Part shown: positions 8,355-16,651 of the stretch, piece after piece
Layout of the letters: each line of letters begins with the position of its first letter
How positions within the stretch are numbered: the first letter of the stretch is position 1
Source: Ruegeria arenilitoris
GTDB taxonomy: Bacteria > Pseudomonadota > Alphaproteobacteria > Rhodobacterales > Rhodobacteraceae
Assembly: GCF_013032445.1 (NCBI RefSeq)
Contig: NZ_WQCA01000006.1
Coordinates: 248,001-312,000, forward strand
DNA: 64,000 nt
Direction of reading: 5' to 3'
The notes under the pieces: model-generated
Seen by the model: the letters and a program-made list of their open reading frames with translations, nothing else
What the model was told of the DNA's origin: nothing
Database searches by the model: none
Position numbers and translations under genes: made by a program

Positions 8355-9083
8355 CTAACGACCCATATGTTTTTTCCAGCCGCTAAATGCCGACGTTGGA
8401 AGCTCTTCAATACCAAACACCTCGAACATATCGCACAGGAATCGATAGAATGGACCACCTTCATTCATTGCTTTAGGAACTCGGATTGTGTCTGGGTGAC
8501 GCTCACAAAGCCCGACACAAGCCGAGACTAGGCGCCAAGCTTCAATTGCCTTCTTCCCGGCCGGCTTGCCCTGAGCAGCAGCAGTTTCAGCATCTTTAAT
8601 CAATTCAATAAAATAGCGAAGTCTCGCGAAGAACTCTACTTCGGCCATCATCGCCTTCCAATGTGGTGTTTCTTCAATTGCATCGTTAAACCAGACGTTA
8701 CGAACATCAGCCATTTTGGTCTGATTTCGCAAACCACCCCTATTCAATGCACCGATGCGAAACGCATCACTGACGGGCGTAGGAAGCCGATCTAAGATTT
8801 CTCCTGCTTCGTTCAAGCGTGTTCTGAGCCTAGGGAGGTCTTCCAGCACCTCTTTAGAGGACCAGAACTCGTCCAGTTCATGAGCTTGGTCGAAATTTAG
8901 GTAATGGGCCAACCACCCATAGTCTTCGTCATCAAAGCGTTCGTACTTATCAAAGTGCTTTCTCAGGAGGCGAATTAACTCAGTATTGAATTCGCTAGGT
9001 CCACTATCACACTCCTCTGGATATGGCATATCCAATTCAGGTAAGTCGGGATCGACAGGCAAAATCCAATCTCGCTTAGTCAT
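8355..9083 (-). CDS. Uncharacterised island protein, 242 aa
   Basis: I do not recognise this protein. It is acidic at the N-terminus (EECDSGPSEFN..., FDDEDYGWLAHYLNFD), otherwise helical and soluble, with no signal peptide or membrane segment. The start at 9083 overlaps the 3' end of the integrase gene by 8 bases, so it is co-transcribed with the integrase. It is the only cargo-like gene in the island. No nuclease, methylase or toxin motif is visible. Confidence 0.7.
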   Translation of the reverse strand: MTKRDWILPVDPDLPELDMPYPEECDSGPSEFNTELIRLLRKHFDKYERFDDEDYGWLAHYLNFDQAHELDEFWSSKEVLEDLPRLRTRLNEAGEILDRLPTPVSDAFRIGALNRGGLRNQTKMADVRNVWFNDAIEETPHWKAMMAEVEFFARLRYFIELIKDAETAAAQGKPAGKKAIEAWRLVSACVGLCERHPDTIRVPKAMNEGGPFYRFLCDMFEVFGIEELPTSAFSGWKKHMGR

Positions 9084-10173
9084 TACAATCCACCGCGTTC
9101 CACTTTGTCCTGCGGGCCAATTCCCTACACACAGTATCCATTGCCGGTCTGAGCGCGTCTAACGACGGCTTCACGTAGCGCTGACCGGTGATTGATAGCG
9201 GCGTGTGATTGAGAAGGCGCCCTACAATCTCTTCCAATATTCCAGCCTCCATGGCGACCGTCGCGAATGTCCGGCGATGGGAATGAATAGACCATTGCAT
9301 ACGCTGGGGGCCCTTCAAATGGCCACTCGGTGACTTCGGAGAGGGGAAGACCCATTGGTGATGAAGGCCCCGTAAAGGAGCAAGTATCTCGTGATGCACT
9401 TGCGATATGGGGAGATCAAAACTGCGCCCGTTCTTGGTCATCGGCAAATGTATGTGATCTTCCTGCACGTTCTTCCATTCGAGCGTCAGTGCCTCGGTTT
9501 TGCGAAAGCCTGTGAACAAGAGCAATTCGTAGAATACCCGGTGGATCGGGTTGGAGAGCTCATCAACGGCCTCGCGCCATGCGTTCAAATCCTCAATGAT
9601 CGAGCCATTTGGTTGTTCCTCATACCACTCTATGGCCATCGTTGGACTTTCCGGCAGATCATGTACCCGCCGCGCGTGGTTCCAGACAGTCCGAAAGTAC
9701 TTCAAGGTGTGATTTGCAGAAGACGGTGTCGCGGCCATCGATCTATGGCGCTCAACCACCATGGATTTGGTGATCTCATCCAGCGGCAGGCGTAGCCAAT
9801 CTTTCAAATGAAGCTCGAACTGCTGCCGCAACCCGGACCGATGGGCCTCAGAACGAAGCTTTGGACGCGCCAGATAAGTTTCCATAGCTGTCTCAAGAGT
9901 GGGCGCTCCAATCTGCAGCTGCCTGCCTGCTCCCCTGCCCCAATCCAACGCAAAACCCAATGCAGTTTGTCGTGCGACGTCCGCAGAAATCAGTGGGTAC
10001 CGCCCGATTAAAACCCGCCGGGTTTGCCCTCCAACATCTTTCTGGAAGTACCAGGTTTTGGACAGCTTGCCGACGAATAGAACGAGCCCTTTGACCTCGC
10101 TATCCCAGTGCTTGGCAGTGCCCTTTTTTGTCTGTGGAACCTTGCGGGCGAAAGTCTCTGTGAGCTTTGGCAT
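9076..10173 (-). CDS. Tyrosine recombinase (integrase)
   Basis: 365 aa. An N-terminal arm-binding domain (to ~75) of the kind found in island integrases is followed by a SAM-like core-binding domain and a catalytic domain (~190-350). Catalytic residues visible are Arg in GFRKTEALTLEW, His/Arg in the HSHRRTFATVA box, His in LLNHTPLS, and the nucleophile Tyr in GQRYVKP. All appear intact. It lies directly downstream of the 3' end of nagA, the usual position of an integrase beside its attachment site. It is followed by an overlapping gene for an unknown protein, then AlpA-like and winged-helix genes. Confidence 0.92.
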   Translation of the reverse strand: MPKLTETFARKVPQTKKGTAKHWDSEVKGLVLFVGKLSKTWYFQKDVGGQTRRVLIGRYPLISADVARQTALGFALDWGRGAGRQLQIGAPTLETAMETYLARPKLRSEAHRSGLRQQFELHLKDWLRLPLDEITKSMVVERHRSMAATPSSANHTLKYFRTVWNHARRVHDLPESPTMAIEWYEEQPNGSIIEDLNAWREAVDELSNPIHRVFYELLLFTGFRKTEALTLEWKNVQEDHIHLPMTKNGRSFDLPISQVHHEILAPLRGLHHQWVFPSPKSPSGHLKGPQRMQWSIHSHRRTFATVAMEAGILEEIVGRLLNHTPLSITGQRYVKPSLDALRPAMDTVCRELARRTKWNAVDCND

Positions 10174-10463
10174 TTTGTCAGCTTTTTGTCGGAAACGAAT
10201 TGAAACTCAGGGAAACTCGAGGAACGAGCATCAAACAAATAAATACATAGTATGAATAGCTTGGCAATTACAGGAATGTCTGGGAAACACATAGCAATTG
10301 CTTGGAAGGCTGAGGTAATAGCCAGTATACGAAGCCCGCTCAGCGCAGGTCGGTTTAAGCGATGCGCCTGACGCCGTCAAGCGCCGTTCGACGATGGAAA
10401 AGAATTTCTGTCTGCAATCCTTCGAACAGTTCAAACAGTGCCAAATGTTGGTTCCGTTCTGGC
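10174..10463. other. Spacer between integrase and nagA; probable attachment-site region
   Basis: 290 bases with no supported gene. On the minus strand one frame is open from about 10560 to 10231 and reads smoothly across the nagA stop (for example DDPDFDWPRLMRMATRLG and WHCLNCSKDCRQ). It looks like remnant coding sequence with a Cys-pair motif but has no start or ribosome site. An integrase here and a broken nagA 3' end argue for an att junction. I could not identify a matching direct repeat at the other end of the island. Confidence 0.4.
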
Positions 10464-11594
10464 CTAATCGGGTAGCCATTCGCATGAGTCGAGGCCAGTC
10501 GAAATCCGGATCATCGACGCATATTGCAAGGGCTGCACACCCTTTTGGCCAATCAATGACGCCGGATAAGTCGTAGCAGCAGCCAGCGCATCCTGCAGCG
10601 GCACGCCCACCTGCGTGACAAGATTGTGGATGGCTTTGGTCAGGTCCAGATCGGCCCCGGCCAGCGTTCCGTCCTCAAGCGTCAGCCGGCCGTTGGTCCG
10701 CGAGATTCGGCGGCCTTCCAATTCGAATGCAGTCTGATCCGTGCCCGCAACTGCCATGGCATCGCTGACAAGATAGATTTGACCGGGTGCGGTTTTGGAG
10801 GCCCATGCAGCGCGCATCACCTCGGGGTGCACATGGATACCATCGGCTATAAGACCTGCCGACAAACCGCCATTGGCAAGCGCCGCGCCGACCAGCCCCG
10901 GTTCGCGACTACCCAACTGGCTCATGGCGTTGAACAGATGCGTCACACAACGTGCACCCGCTGCGGCATAGCGCTGGCAGGTCGCAAAATCCGCATTGGT
11001 ATGGCCTAACGACACCAAAACACCTGCATCGAACAACGCCTTAACCTGCTGCTCGGACACGGATTCGGGTGCAATCGTCACCTTCAGGCACGGCAGTTCC
11101 CTGGCCGCCGCAATCAGAGCCGCCAAGTCCGCATCCTCCATCGGGCGGATCAATGCCCCGTCATGTGCCCCCTTGCGAGCTACGGACAGATGCGGCCCCT
11201 CCAGATGCAGGCCGGCCACGCCCGGAACACCGGCACGCACGGCATGTATGGCGGCCTCGATGGCTGCCTGCGTTTTGTCGGGTGTGTCGGTAATCAGGGT
11301 CGGCAACAAAGACGCAACACCTAACCTGCGATGCGCCTCGGCAATTCGTCGGATCGTCTCAATCGAAGGGTCATCGTTGAACATCACCCCGTCGCCGCCG
11401 TTAACTTGCAGATCGACATATCCGGGGCTCAGGACATCCCCGTTCAGGTCAATGACCAGCCCCTCGTTTTTCGCGCGCTCTTCCGGCACGAGTTCAGCCA
11501 ACGCACCGTTGTGAAAAACAATGGCCTGACCAAAATGCAAGCGCCCGCCATCAAACAGGGCCCCGTTGCGGAACGTTGCTGAACCTGAGGTCAT
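10464..11594 (-). CDS. nagA: N-acetylglucosamine-6-phosphate deacetylase with aberrant C-terminus
   Basis: 376 aa from the ATG at 11594, which overlaps the stop of the SIS gene by 4 bases (ATGA). Amidohydrolase motifs are intact: the metal and substrate ligands HLEGPHLS and KGAH, SLGHTNA, THLFNAM, and the catalytic Asp in LVSDAMAV. It converts GlcNAc-6-P to GlcN-6-P and acetate in the cytoplasm. Up to about ATTYPASLIGQ the sequence is normal. After that, where NagA proteins end in a small beta strand region rich in Gly, Ala and Asp (LAPG.KADLV-like), this one reads KGVQPLQYASMIR..., which resembles no NagA tail. The swap coincides with the island boundary. The active site is upstream of it, so activity may survive, but stability of the metal-independent beta domain is in doubt. 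Confidence 0.85.
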   Translation of the reverse strand: MTSGSATFRNGALFDGGRLHFGQAIVFHNGALAELVPEERAKNEGLVIDLNGDVLSPGYVDLQVNGGDGVMFNDDPSIETIRRIAEAHRRLGVASLLPTLITDTPDKTQAAIEAAIHAVRAGVPGVAGLHLEGPHLSVARKGAHDGALIRPMEDADLAALIAAARELPCLKVTIAPESVSEQQVKALFDAGVLVSLGHTNADFATCQRYAAAGARCVTHLFNAMSQLGSREPGLVGAALANGGLSAGLIADGIHVHPEVMRAAWASKTAPGQIYLVSDAMAVAGTDQTAFELEGRRISRTNGRLTLEDGTLAGADLDLTKAIHNLVTQVGVPLQDALAAATTYPASLIGQKGVQPLQYASMIRISTGLDSCEWLPD

Positions 11595-12619
11595 ACTGTC
11601 TCTGTCACCTTTCTCAGATGGCGCGGTGTGTCCGGGTCGATTCCGCGCGCACGCGCCACGGCTTCGACCATACTGTAAAAAGAAGTGATAGTTGCAATGG
11701 GGTCGGACAGCCAATGATCAGTCCGCGTAACAGGCAAGGCCTGCGCCCGGGTCACCCTATTGGTGGTAGCAAACACCGTTGATCCCTTTTCTGCCAGAGC
11801 GTCAGCCGCCTCAGCCGTTGACAGTTCGGCCGCGTCCCCAGCTGCGAAGACGATGGTTGGAAACCCTTCTTCCACGATTGAAACTGGCCCGTGCAGTACC
11901 TCGGCTGTTGAATAGCTTTCGGCGTGTATCTGGCAGGTTTCCTTGATCTTCAATGCCGCCTCATTGGACATTGCAAAAGACGGTCCGCGACCCAACGTGA
12001 ACAACGACCGCCCCGTGATCGCCTCTGCCGCCGCCGACCAGTCACATCGCGCGGCCTGCGCCAGATACTCTGGCAACGATCGGATCGCGGCAGATAGTTC
12101 TCCATCCGCCTTGGTCTCAGCCAGCATCCACAGACCGGCCACCAGCGAAGTAACAAATGTCTTGGTTGCCGCGACGCTAAGCTCAGGCCCCGCATGCAGA
12201 GGTAGCACCGCATCCGTCACCTCAGCCAGTCTAGACTCAGTACTATTGGTGATGGCAACGGTAACACCACCCGAAGACTTCAACGACCGTGTCATCCCCA
12301 CGATATCCGGACTTTGCCCGGACTGCGACACAGACAGACACAACGCCCCCTCAGCCCGAAGATCCACATCATAGATTGAACTAACGGATGGTCCAACTGA
12401 AGCCACAGGCAGGTTCAGTAACAACTCGGCAGCGTATTTCAGATACAGGCATGCATGGTCGGACGACCCCCGAGCCACTGTGATCAGAAACCGGGGGTCG
12501 GTGTTTTTGAACAGCGCCGCCGCGTCCTGAATGTTAGTGGCGCCCTGACTTAGCAAACGCTCCACGGCATCAGGAATTTCCAGAATCTCCTGACGCATTT
12601 TCGAGCTGTGTTCAGACAT
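11591..12619 (-). CDS. Tandem-SIS glucosamine-6-phosphate deaminase (NagB-II type)
   Basis: 342 aa, two SIS domains. Phosphosugar-binding segments are seen in the first (ITVARGSSDHA, LSVSQSGQSPD, AITNSTESRL) and second (FTLGRGPSFAMSNEAALKIKE) domain. The family motif AESYSTAEVLHGP is also present. This type (AgaS/NagB-II, related to the isomerase half of GlmS but lacking the glutaminase domain) deaminates and isomerises GlcN-6-P to fructose-6-P. The chosen start at 12619 follows the GntR stop by 19 bases. A frame extension to 12676 would overlap that gene. Fourth enzyme-encoding step of the minus-strand amino-sugar operon. Confidence 0.85.
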   Translation of the reverse strand: MSEHSSKMRQEILEIPDAVERLLSQGATNIQDAAALFKNTDPRFLITVARGSSDHACLYLKYAAELLLNLPVASVGPSVSSIYDVDLRAEGALCLSVSQSGQSPDIVGMTRSLKSSGGVTVAITNSTESRLAEVTDAVLPLHAGPELSVAATKTFVTSLVAGLWMLAETKADGELSAAIRSLPEYLAQAARCDWSAAAEAITGRSLFTLGRGPSFAMSNEAALKIKETCQIHAESYSTAEVLHGPVSIVEEGFPTIVFAAGDAAELSTAEAADALAEKGSTVFATTNRVTRAQALPVTRTDHWLSDPIATITSFYSMVEAVARARGIDPDTPRHLRKVTETV

Positions 12620-12638
12620 ACTTTTCCGGCCTTTCCGG

Positions 12639-13388
12639 TTACAACCGCAATTCGGCAACGAAATCATAGGCGTCACCGCGATAAAGGGATCGGGTCAGTT
12701 CCGCGACCCGTCCGTTTTTGAGGAATGAAATCCGTTCGATATTCAGCCCCGCTGCCCCTTCGGGAACATCCAGCAACTCGGCCTCAATGGCCGCGAGGTT
12801 GAGGGCCGAAATTTTCTGCACCGCGCGCACAGGCCGTCGGCCCAATCCGTCCAACACTTCATAAAGTGAGGTGGTGACTTCGATTGGGTTAGGCAAAACA
12901 TCCAACGGCAGCGCGGCTCGTTCCAGGGCCAACGGACGGCCATCGGCCTCGCGCAGGCGGTAGATACGGGAAATCTGTTCGCCGTCTTTCAGGTTCAGTG
13001 CGGCGACCTCTTCAGGATTTGGCGCAAAGACACCGCGTTCCAACCATTTTGAAGTTGTTCGCATTCCCCGGCTGGACATGTCTTCGGTGAAGGACGTCAA
13101 ATGCGTCAGTGATTGCTCAACTCGCGGCACACGTTCGCGAATGAACGAACCTGACCCCTGGCGCTGTTCGATTATACCGTCCTGAACCAGTTCCTGAATC
13201 GCTTTGCGTATGGTGACGCGCGACAGGTCGGTGATCTCAACCAGTTCCCGCTCCGACGGCAGCGATGAGTTCGGGGCCAAGACCCCGTTGTCGATCCCTT
13301 CTTGCAACCTGCGCCGCAACTGGACATAGCGCGGGCCCTTTTCAGGGCTCAACCACTGATCGGCGCGCAGAAAGTCAGTGATGCTCAT
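12639..13388 (-). CDS. GntR-family (HutC/UTRA) regulator of amino-sugar genes
   Basis: 249 aa. An N-terminal winged helix (residues ~20-85: SLPSERELVEITDLSRVTIRKAIQELVQDG, RQGSGSFI) is followed by a UTRA effector domain (~100-245). NagR/DasR/YvoA regulators of GlcNAc metabolism have this architecture and bind GlcN-6-P or GlcNAc-6-P. It sits inside the operon it presumably controls, overlapping the 3' end of the kinase gene by 14 bases. The paired 17-bp elements in the kinase/murQ spacer are the obvious candidate operators. Confidence 0.88.
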   Translation of the reverse strand: MSITDFLRADQWLSPEKGPRYVQLRRRLQEGIDNGVLAPNSSLPSERELVEITDLSRVTIRKAIQELVQDGIIEQRQGSGSFIRERVPRVEQSLTHLTSFTEDMSSRGMRTTSKWLERGVFAPNPEEVAALNLKDGEQISRIYRLREADGRPLALERAALPLDVLPNPIEVTTSLYEVLDGLGRRPVRAVQKISALNLAAIEAELLDVPEGAAGLNIERISFLKNGRVAELTRSLYRGDAYDFVAELRL

Positions 13389-14250
13389 GACGCACCTCCT
13401 TGGCCATGGCCAATGCGCCGGTCAGGGGCTCTCCTTTCGGAGGGCGAAGGGCAGATTGCATCTCTTTCGGCAGATACGGCGCATATTGCCCCGCTATCCC
13501 GCCGGTCAGACAGATCGCCCTGCCCGCTTGCCAACCCAGCCTCTTTGCGGTTTCGGCGATATAGTCTGCCCCTGCCTGCAGGATTTCCACGGCAACGGAA
13601 TCTCCTGCCTGCGCGGCGGCCGTGACTGCAGGGGCAAGCGTCCCAAACTGCGCAGGTGTCGCATACCCGGCGAAAGACACGATGCCAGCCGTACCCTGCA
13701 AATCGGCCAACAGCTTTTGCGTCAAACCAGTCTGAACTTGTGTACCATCATGGGCGCAAAGCGTCTCAGACAAGGCCCGGCGCCCGACCCATTGGGCCGA
13801 GGCCTCATCTCCAAGAACCGACCCCCAGCCCCCGGCAAATCGCATCGCGCCATCCACCTGAGCCGCAAGGAAAGATCCGGTGCCGCAATGTGCGATCAAA
13901 CCATCCTGCGCGCCCAACGCGCCGCGCACGGCGGCAGGGCGGTCATCTTCGACTCGCGCGCAGGTCAGGCCCAGCGCATCGCGCAATCGCTCGGCAATGA
14001 CATCATCTGTGACGCCTGCAAGGCCGACAAATGCAGGCCAGCCGCGCAGATCAGCGACATCAACCCCGATCTGTCGTGACAAAGCATCAAGCCCGGCCCG
14101 AACCTGCGCAAGCGCCCCGTCAAAATCGGTCGAAACATTGGCGGCCCCGGTTTCAGCGCAACGGGCCACTCCATCGACTTCACAGGCCACCCGGCAGCGT
14201 GTTCCGCCGCCATCCACCGCCACTACGGCGCTATTTCGAGACTCGATCAT
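13375..14250 (-). CDS. BadF/BadG-family amino-sugar kinase (GlcNAc/MurNAc kinase type)
   Basis: 291 aa. This is an actin-like ATPase fold of the BadF/BcrA group that contains eukaryotic GlcNAc kinase and the bacterial MurNAc/GlcNAc kinase MurK. Motifs are the phosphate-1 loop VDGGGTRCR (residues ~10-18), CGTGSF, GGWGSVLGDEASAQW and the adenosine segment CLTGGIAG. It should phosphorylate GlcNAc (and perhaps MurNAc) at O6 after import by the adjacent ABC transporter. The ATG at 14250 is the only sensible start, because the upstream frame enters the divergent murQ gene. There is no Shine-Dalgarno, and a candidate operator begins 3 bases upstream, suggesting a very short leader. Confidence 0.85.
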   Translation of the reverse strand: MIESRNSAVVAVDGGGTRCRVACEVDGVARCAETGAANVSTDFDGALAQVRAGLDALSRQIGVDVADLRGWPAFVGLAGVTDDVIAERLRDALGLTCARVEDDRPAAVRGALGAQDGLIAHCGTGSFLAAQVDGAMRFAGGWGSVLGDEASAQWVGRRALSETLCAHDGTQVQTGLTQKLLADLQGTAGIVSFAGYATPAQFGTLAPAVTAAAQAGDSVAVEILQAGADYIAETAKRLGWQAGRAICLTGGIAGQYAPYLPKEMQSALRPPKGEPLTGALAMAKEVRHEHH

Positions 14251-14253
14251 GAC

Positions 14254-14270
14254 AATACCAATATAGTACC
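14254..14270 (-). promoter_or_regulatory. Candidate GntR operator, kinase side
   Basis: On the minus strand it reads GGTACTATATTGGTATT: two direct GGTA half-sites spaced 11 bp. It matches the element at 14377-14393 in the opposite orientation, sharing GGTAYTANATWGGTATY. Position immediately upstream of the kinase ATG would block transcription or translation of the minus operon. Confidence 0.55.
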
Positions 14271-14376
14271 TTTTGAACCTGGGAAAGCCCCTATTCCGCA
14301 AAAAAACCAACACCAAGCTCTGTTTTCGCTGAAATCGCCAAAAAGATCTCACGGAGAAAGAAAAATATAGACAAGT

Positions 14377-14393
14377 GGTATTAGATAGGTATC
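14377..14393 (+). promoter_or_regulatory. Candidate GntR operator, murQ side
   Basis: Reads GGTATTAGATAGGTATC, the same bipartite pattern as the kinase-side element but inverted. It lies 27 bases upstream of the murQ start. Two matching elements facing the two divergent operons fit one regulator controlling both. Confidence 0.55.
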
Positions 14394-14420
14394 GTATAGC
14401 GAACACACGAGGGGATTCTC

Positions 14421-15305
14421 TTGACGCTGCCGCCGACTGAACAATTACACCCTGACGCTGCACAGCTGACCCCAGGCAATCTGGTCAGTGCGGCGCGCGC
14501 ACTGGCCGAGGGGCAGATTGCGGCGGCTTTCGCCGTCCGGGACGCGCTGGAGCACATCGCTCGTGGCGCCGAGGCCATGGCGGGAACGATCCGCGCGGAC
14601 GGGGTGCTGCACTACGTGGCCGCGGGGTCGTCAGGATTGATGGCGGCAGCCGACGCGCAAGAGTTGGGCGGCACGTTCTCAATCCCGCCTGCCCAACTGC
14701 GTATTCACATGGCCGGAGGTTTGCCAACCGGCGTCCAGATGCCGGGAGGAGCCGAAGACGCGACCGAGGGCCTCGAACAGGCCTTGGGCTCAATAACCGC
14801 GCGCGACACGGTGATCGCGGTGTCGGCCAGTGGGTCCACGCCCTTTACCTTGGCGGCCACGGAGATCGCCCGTGCGCGCAACGCGACCTTAATCGGCATC
14901 GCCAACAACGCGGGCAGCCCGCTGCTGCAAGGCGCTGACATTCCGATCCTTCTGGCCACGCCGCCCGAACTGATCTCGGGCTCGACCCGCATGGGCGCGG
15001 GGACTGCGCAGAAGATCGCGCTCAACATGTTGTCCTCGTTGATGGCGGTTGAGTTGGGCCACGTGCATAGCGGGATGATGGTCAATCTGCGGGCCGACAA
15101 TGACAAGCTGCGGGCGCGGGCAACCGGGATCGTCGCCCGGATCGCGGATGTGGACATCAACACCGCACAGCAGGCGCTGGATGCAGCAAACGGAGAAGTG
15201 AAACCCGCCATCCTGATCGCTGCGCAAGGCCTGTCGCTGGAGCAGGCCGAAACACGGCTTCAGGCCTGCAATGGAATACTGACCGCCGCATTGGCGCAAG
15301 ACTGA
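14421..15305 (+). CDS. murQ: N-acetylmuramic acid 6-phosphate etherase
   Basis: 294 aa. SIS-domain lyase that removes lactate from MurNAc-6-P to give GlcNAc-6-P, the substrate of NagA. The N-terminal TEQLHPDAAQL corresponds to the usual TE.RNP.S..LD of MurQ. AAGSSGLMAAADAQELGGTF, SASGSTPFT, GIANNAGSPL and the signature ISGSTRMGAGTAQKIALN are present. The start codon is TTG at 14421, preceded by GAGGGG at 14409-14414. It is the first gene of the plus-strand arm and its presence says that the imported sugar includes MurNAc, that is, peptidoglycan fragments. Confidence 0.93.
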   Translation: MTLPPTEQLHPDAAQLTPGNLVSAARALAEGQIAAAFAVRDALEHIARGAEAMAGTIRADGVLHYVAAGSSGLMAAADAQELGGTFSIPPAQLRIHMAGGLPTGVQMPGGAEDATEGLEQALGSITARDTVIAVSASGSTPFTLAATEIARARNATLIGIANNAGSPLLQGADIPILLATPPELISGSTRMGAGTAQKIALNMLSSLMAVELGHVHSGMMVNLRADNDKLRARATGIVARIADVDINTAQQALDAANGEVKPAILIAAQGLSLEQAETRLQACNGILTAALAQD

Positions 15306-15332
15306 CAACGAAAAACCAAACGGGAGAGAACA

Positions 15333-16586
15333 ATGACACACAGAAGCCTGAAGCTCGCCTTACTGGGCACGACCCTGATGGCCACAAGCGCCTTTGCCGA
15401 GGACGTGACGCTGACCATCGAAAGCTGGCGCAACGACGACCTGACCCTGTGGCAGGACCAGATCATCCCTGCCTTCGAAGCCGCGCATCCTGGCATCAAG
15501 ATTCAGTTCACCCCCTCGGCCCCGGCGGAATACAACGCCGTTCTGAACTCGAAACTCGACGCAGGCTCGGCCGGCGACCTGATCACCTGCCGCCCGTTCG
15601 ACGCCTCTCTGGCGTTGTATGAGGCCGGCCACCTGACCGACTTGTCGGGCGTCGAGGCGATGGGCAACTTCTCAGACGTGGCGAAATCGGCGTGGCAGAC
15701 GGATGACGGCGCGGTTAGTTTCTGCGTTCCTATGGCCTCGGTGATCCATGGTTTCATCTACAACAAGGACGCGTTCAACGAACTGGGCATCGAAGCTCCG
15801 ACCACCGAAGATGAGTTCTTTGCCGCCCTCGACAAGATCAGGGAAGACGGCACTTATATCCCTCTGGCCATGGGTACTAACGACCAATGGGAAGCCGCCA
15901 CGATGGGCTACAACAACATCGGTCCGAACTACTGGAAGGGTGAGGAAGGCCGTCAAGCGCTGATTTCGGGCGAACAGAAACTGACCGATGAGGCATGGAC
16001 AGCCCCTTATGCGACCCTTGCCCGTTGGGCCGAATACATGGGCGACGGGTATGAGGCGCAGACCTATCCCGACAGCCAGAACATCTTCACGCTGGGCCGT
16101 GCCGCGATCTATCCCGCCGGGTCGTGGGAAATCTCGGGCTTCAACACGCAGGCCGATTTCGAGATGGGCGCCTTCAAGCCACCGGTCCGAAACGCGGGCG
16201 ATACCTGCTATATCTCAGACCACACTGATATCGGCATCGGCATGAACGCCGCGACCGAACACCCAGAGGCGGCTGAGACCTTCCTGGCCTGGGTCGCAAG
16301 CCCCGAGTTCGCCGAGATTTTCGGAAATGCGCTGCCCGGGTTCTTCCCGCTGTCCAGCACTCCGGTCGAACTGCAGGACCCGCTGGCCAAGGAAATCGTC
16401 GGCTGGCGTGAGGAATGCGAGTCGACCATCCGCTCGACCTATCAGATCCTGTCGCGCGGCACGCCGAACCTTGAAAATGAGACTTGGGGCGCTTCGGTCG
16501 CCGCCATCAAGGGCGCCAAGTCGCCCGAGGAACTGGGTGCCGAGCTACAGGAAGGCCTGTCCAGCTGGTACGCTCCGCACCAGTAA
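15333..16586 (+). CDS. Sugar ABC transporter solute-binding protein (CUT1)
   Basis: 417 aa with a Sec signal peptide (MTHRSLKLALLGTTLMATSAFA). The mature part is a family 1 extracellular solute-binding protein, with typical segments LTIESWRNDD, IPAFEAAHPGIKIQF and the late AAETFLAWVASPEFAEIFG. GGGAGAG precedes the ATG. It captures the sugar in the periplasm for the two permeases that follow. Given murQ and the Nag genes, GlcNAc, MurNAc or a small muropeptide sugar is the likely ligand. This is inference from context. Confidence 0.92.
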   Translation: MTHRSLKLALLGTTLMATSAFAEDVTLTIESWRNDDLTLWQDQIIPAFEAAHPGIKIQFTPSAPAEYNAVLNSKLDAGSAGDLITCRPFDASLALYEAGHLTDLSGVEAMGNFSDVAKSAWQTDDGAVSFCVPMASVIHGFIYNKDAFNELGIEAPTTEDEFFAALDKIREDGTYIPLAMGTNDQWEAATMGYNNIGPNYWKGEEGRQALISGEQKLTDEAWTAPYATLARWAEYMGDGYEAQTYPDSQNIFTLGRAAIYPAGSWEISGFNTQADFEMGAFKPPVRNAGDTCYISDHTDIGIGMNAATEHPEAAETFLAWVASPEFAEIFGNALPGFFPLSSTPVELQDPLAKEIVGWREECESTIRSTYQILSRGTPNLENETWGASVAAIKGAKSPEELGAELQEGLSSWYAPHQ

Positions 16587-16595
16587 GCTGACACC

Positions 16596-16623
16596 TACCC
16601 GGGCGGACATGCCCGCCCGGGTA
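16596..16623 (+). other. Strong intercistronic hairpin after the binding-protein gene
   Basis: Perfect 11-bp stem, arms TACCCGGGCGG (16596-16606) and CCGCCCGGGTA (16613-16623), 6-base loop, no U tract. Such stems behind binding-protein genes commonly stabilise the upstream message and lower permease expression. Confidence 0.7.
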
Positions 16624-16651
16624 TACCCGACACCCCTTTGAAAGCTGCCCC

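Noticed and set aside
10174-10463. tRNA as integration target of the island
   Set aside because: No cloverleaf or T-arm pattern found in either strand. The nagA 3' end is the only candidate.
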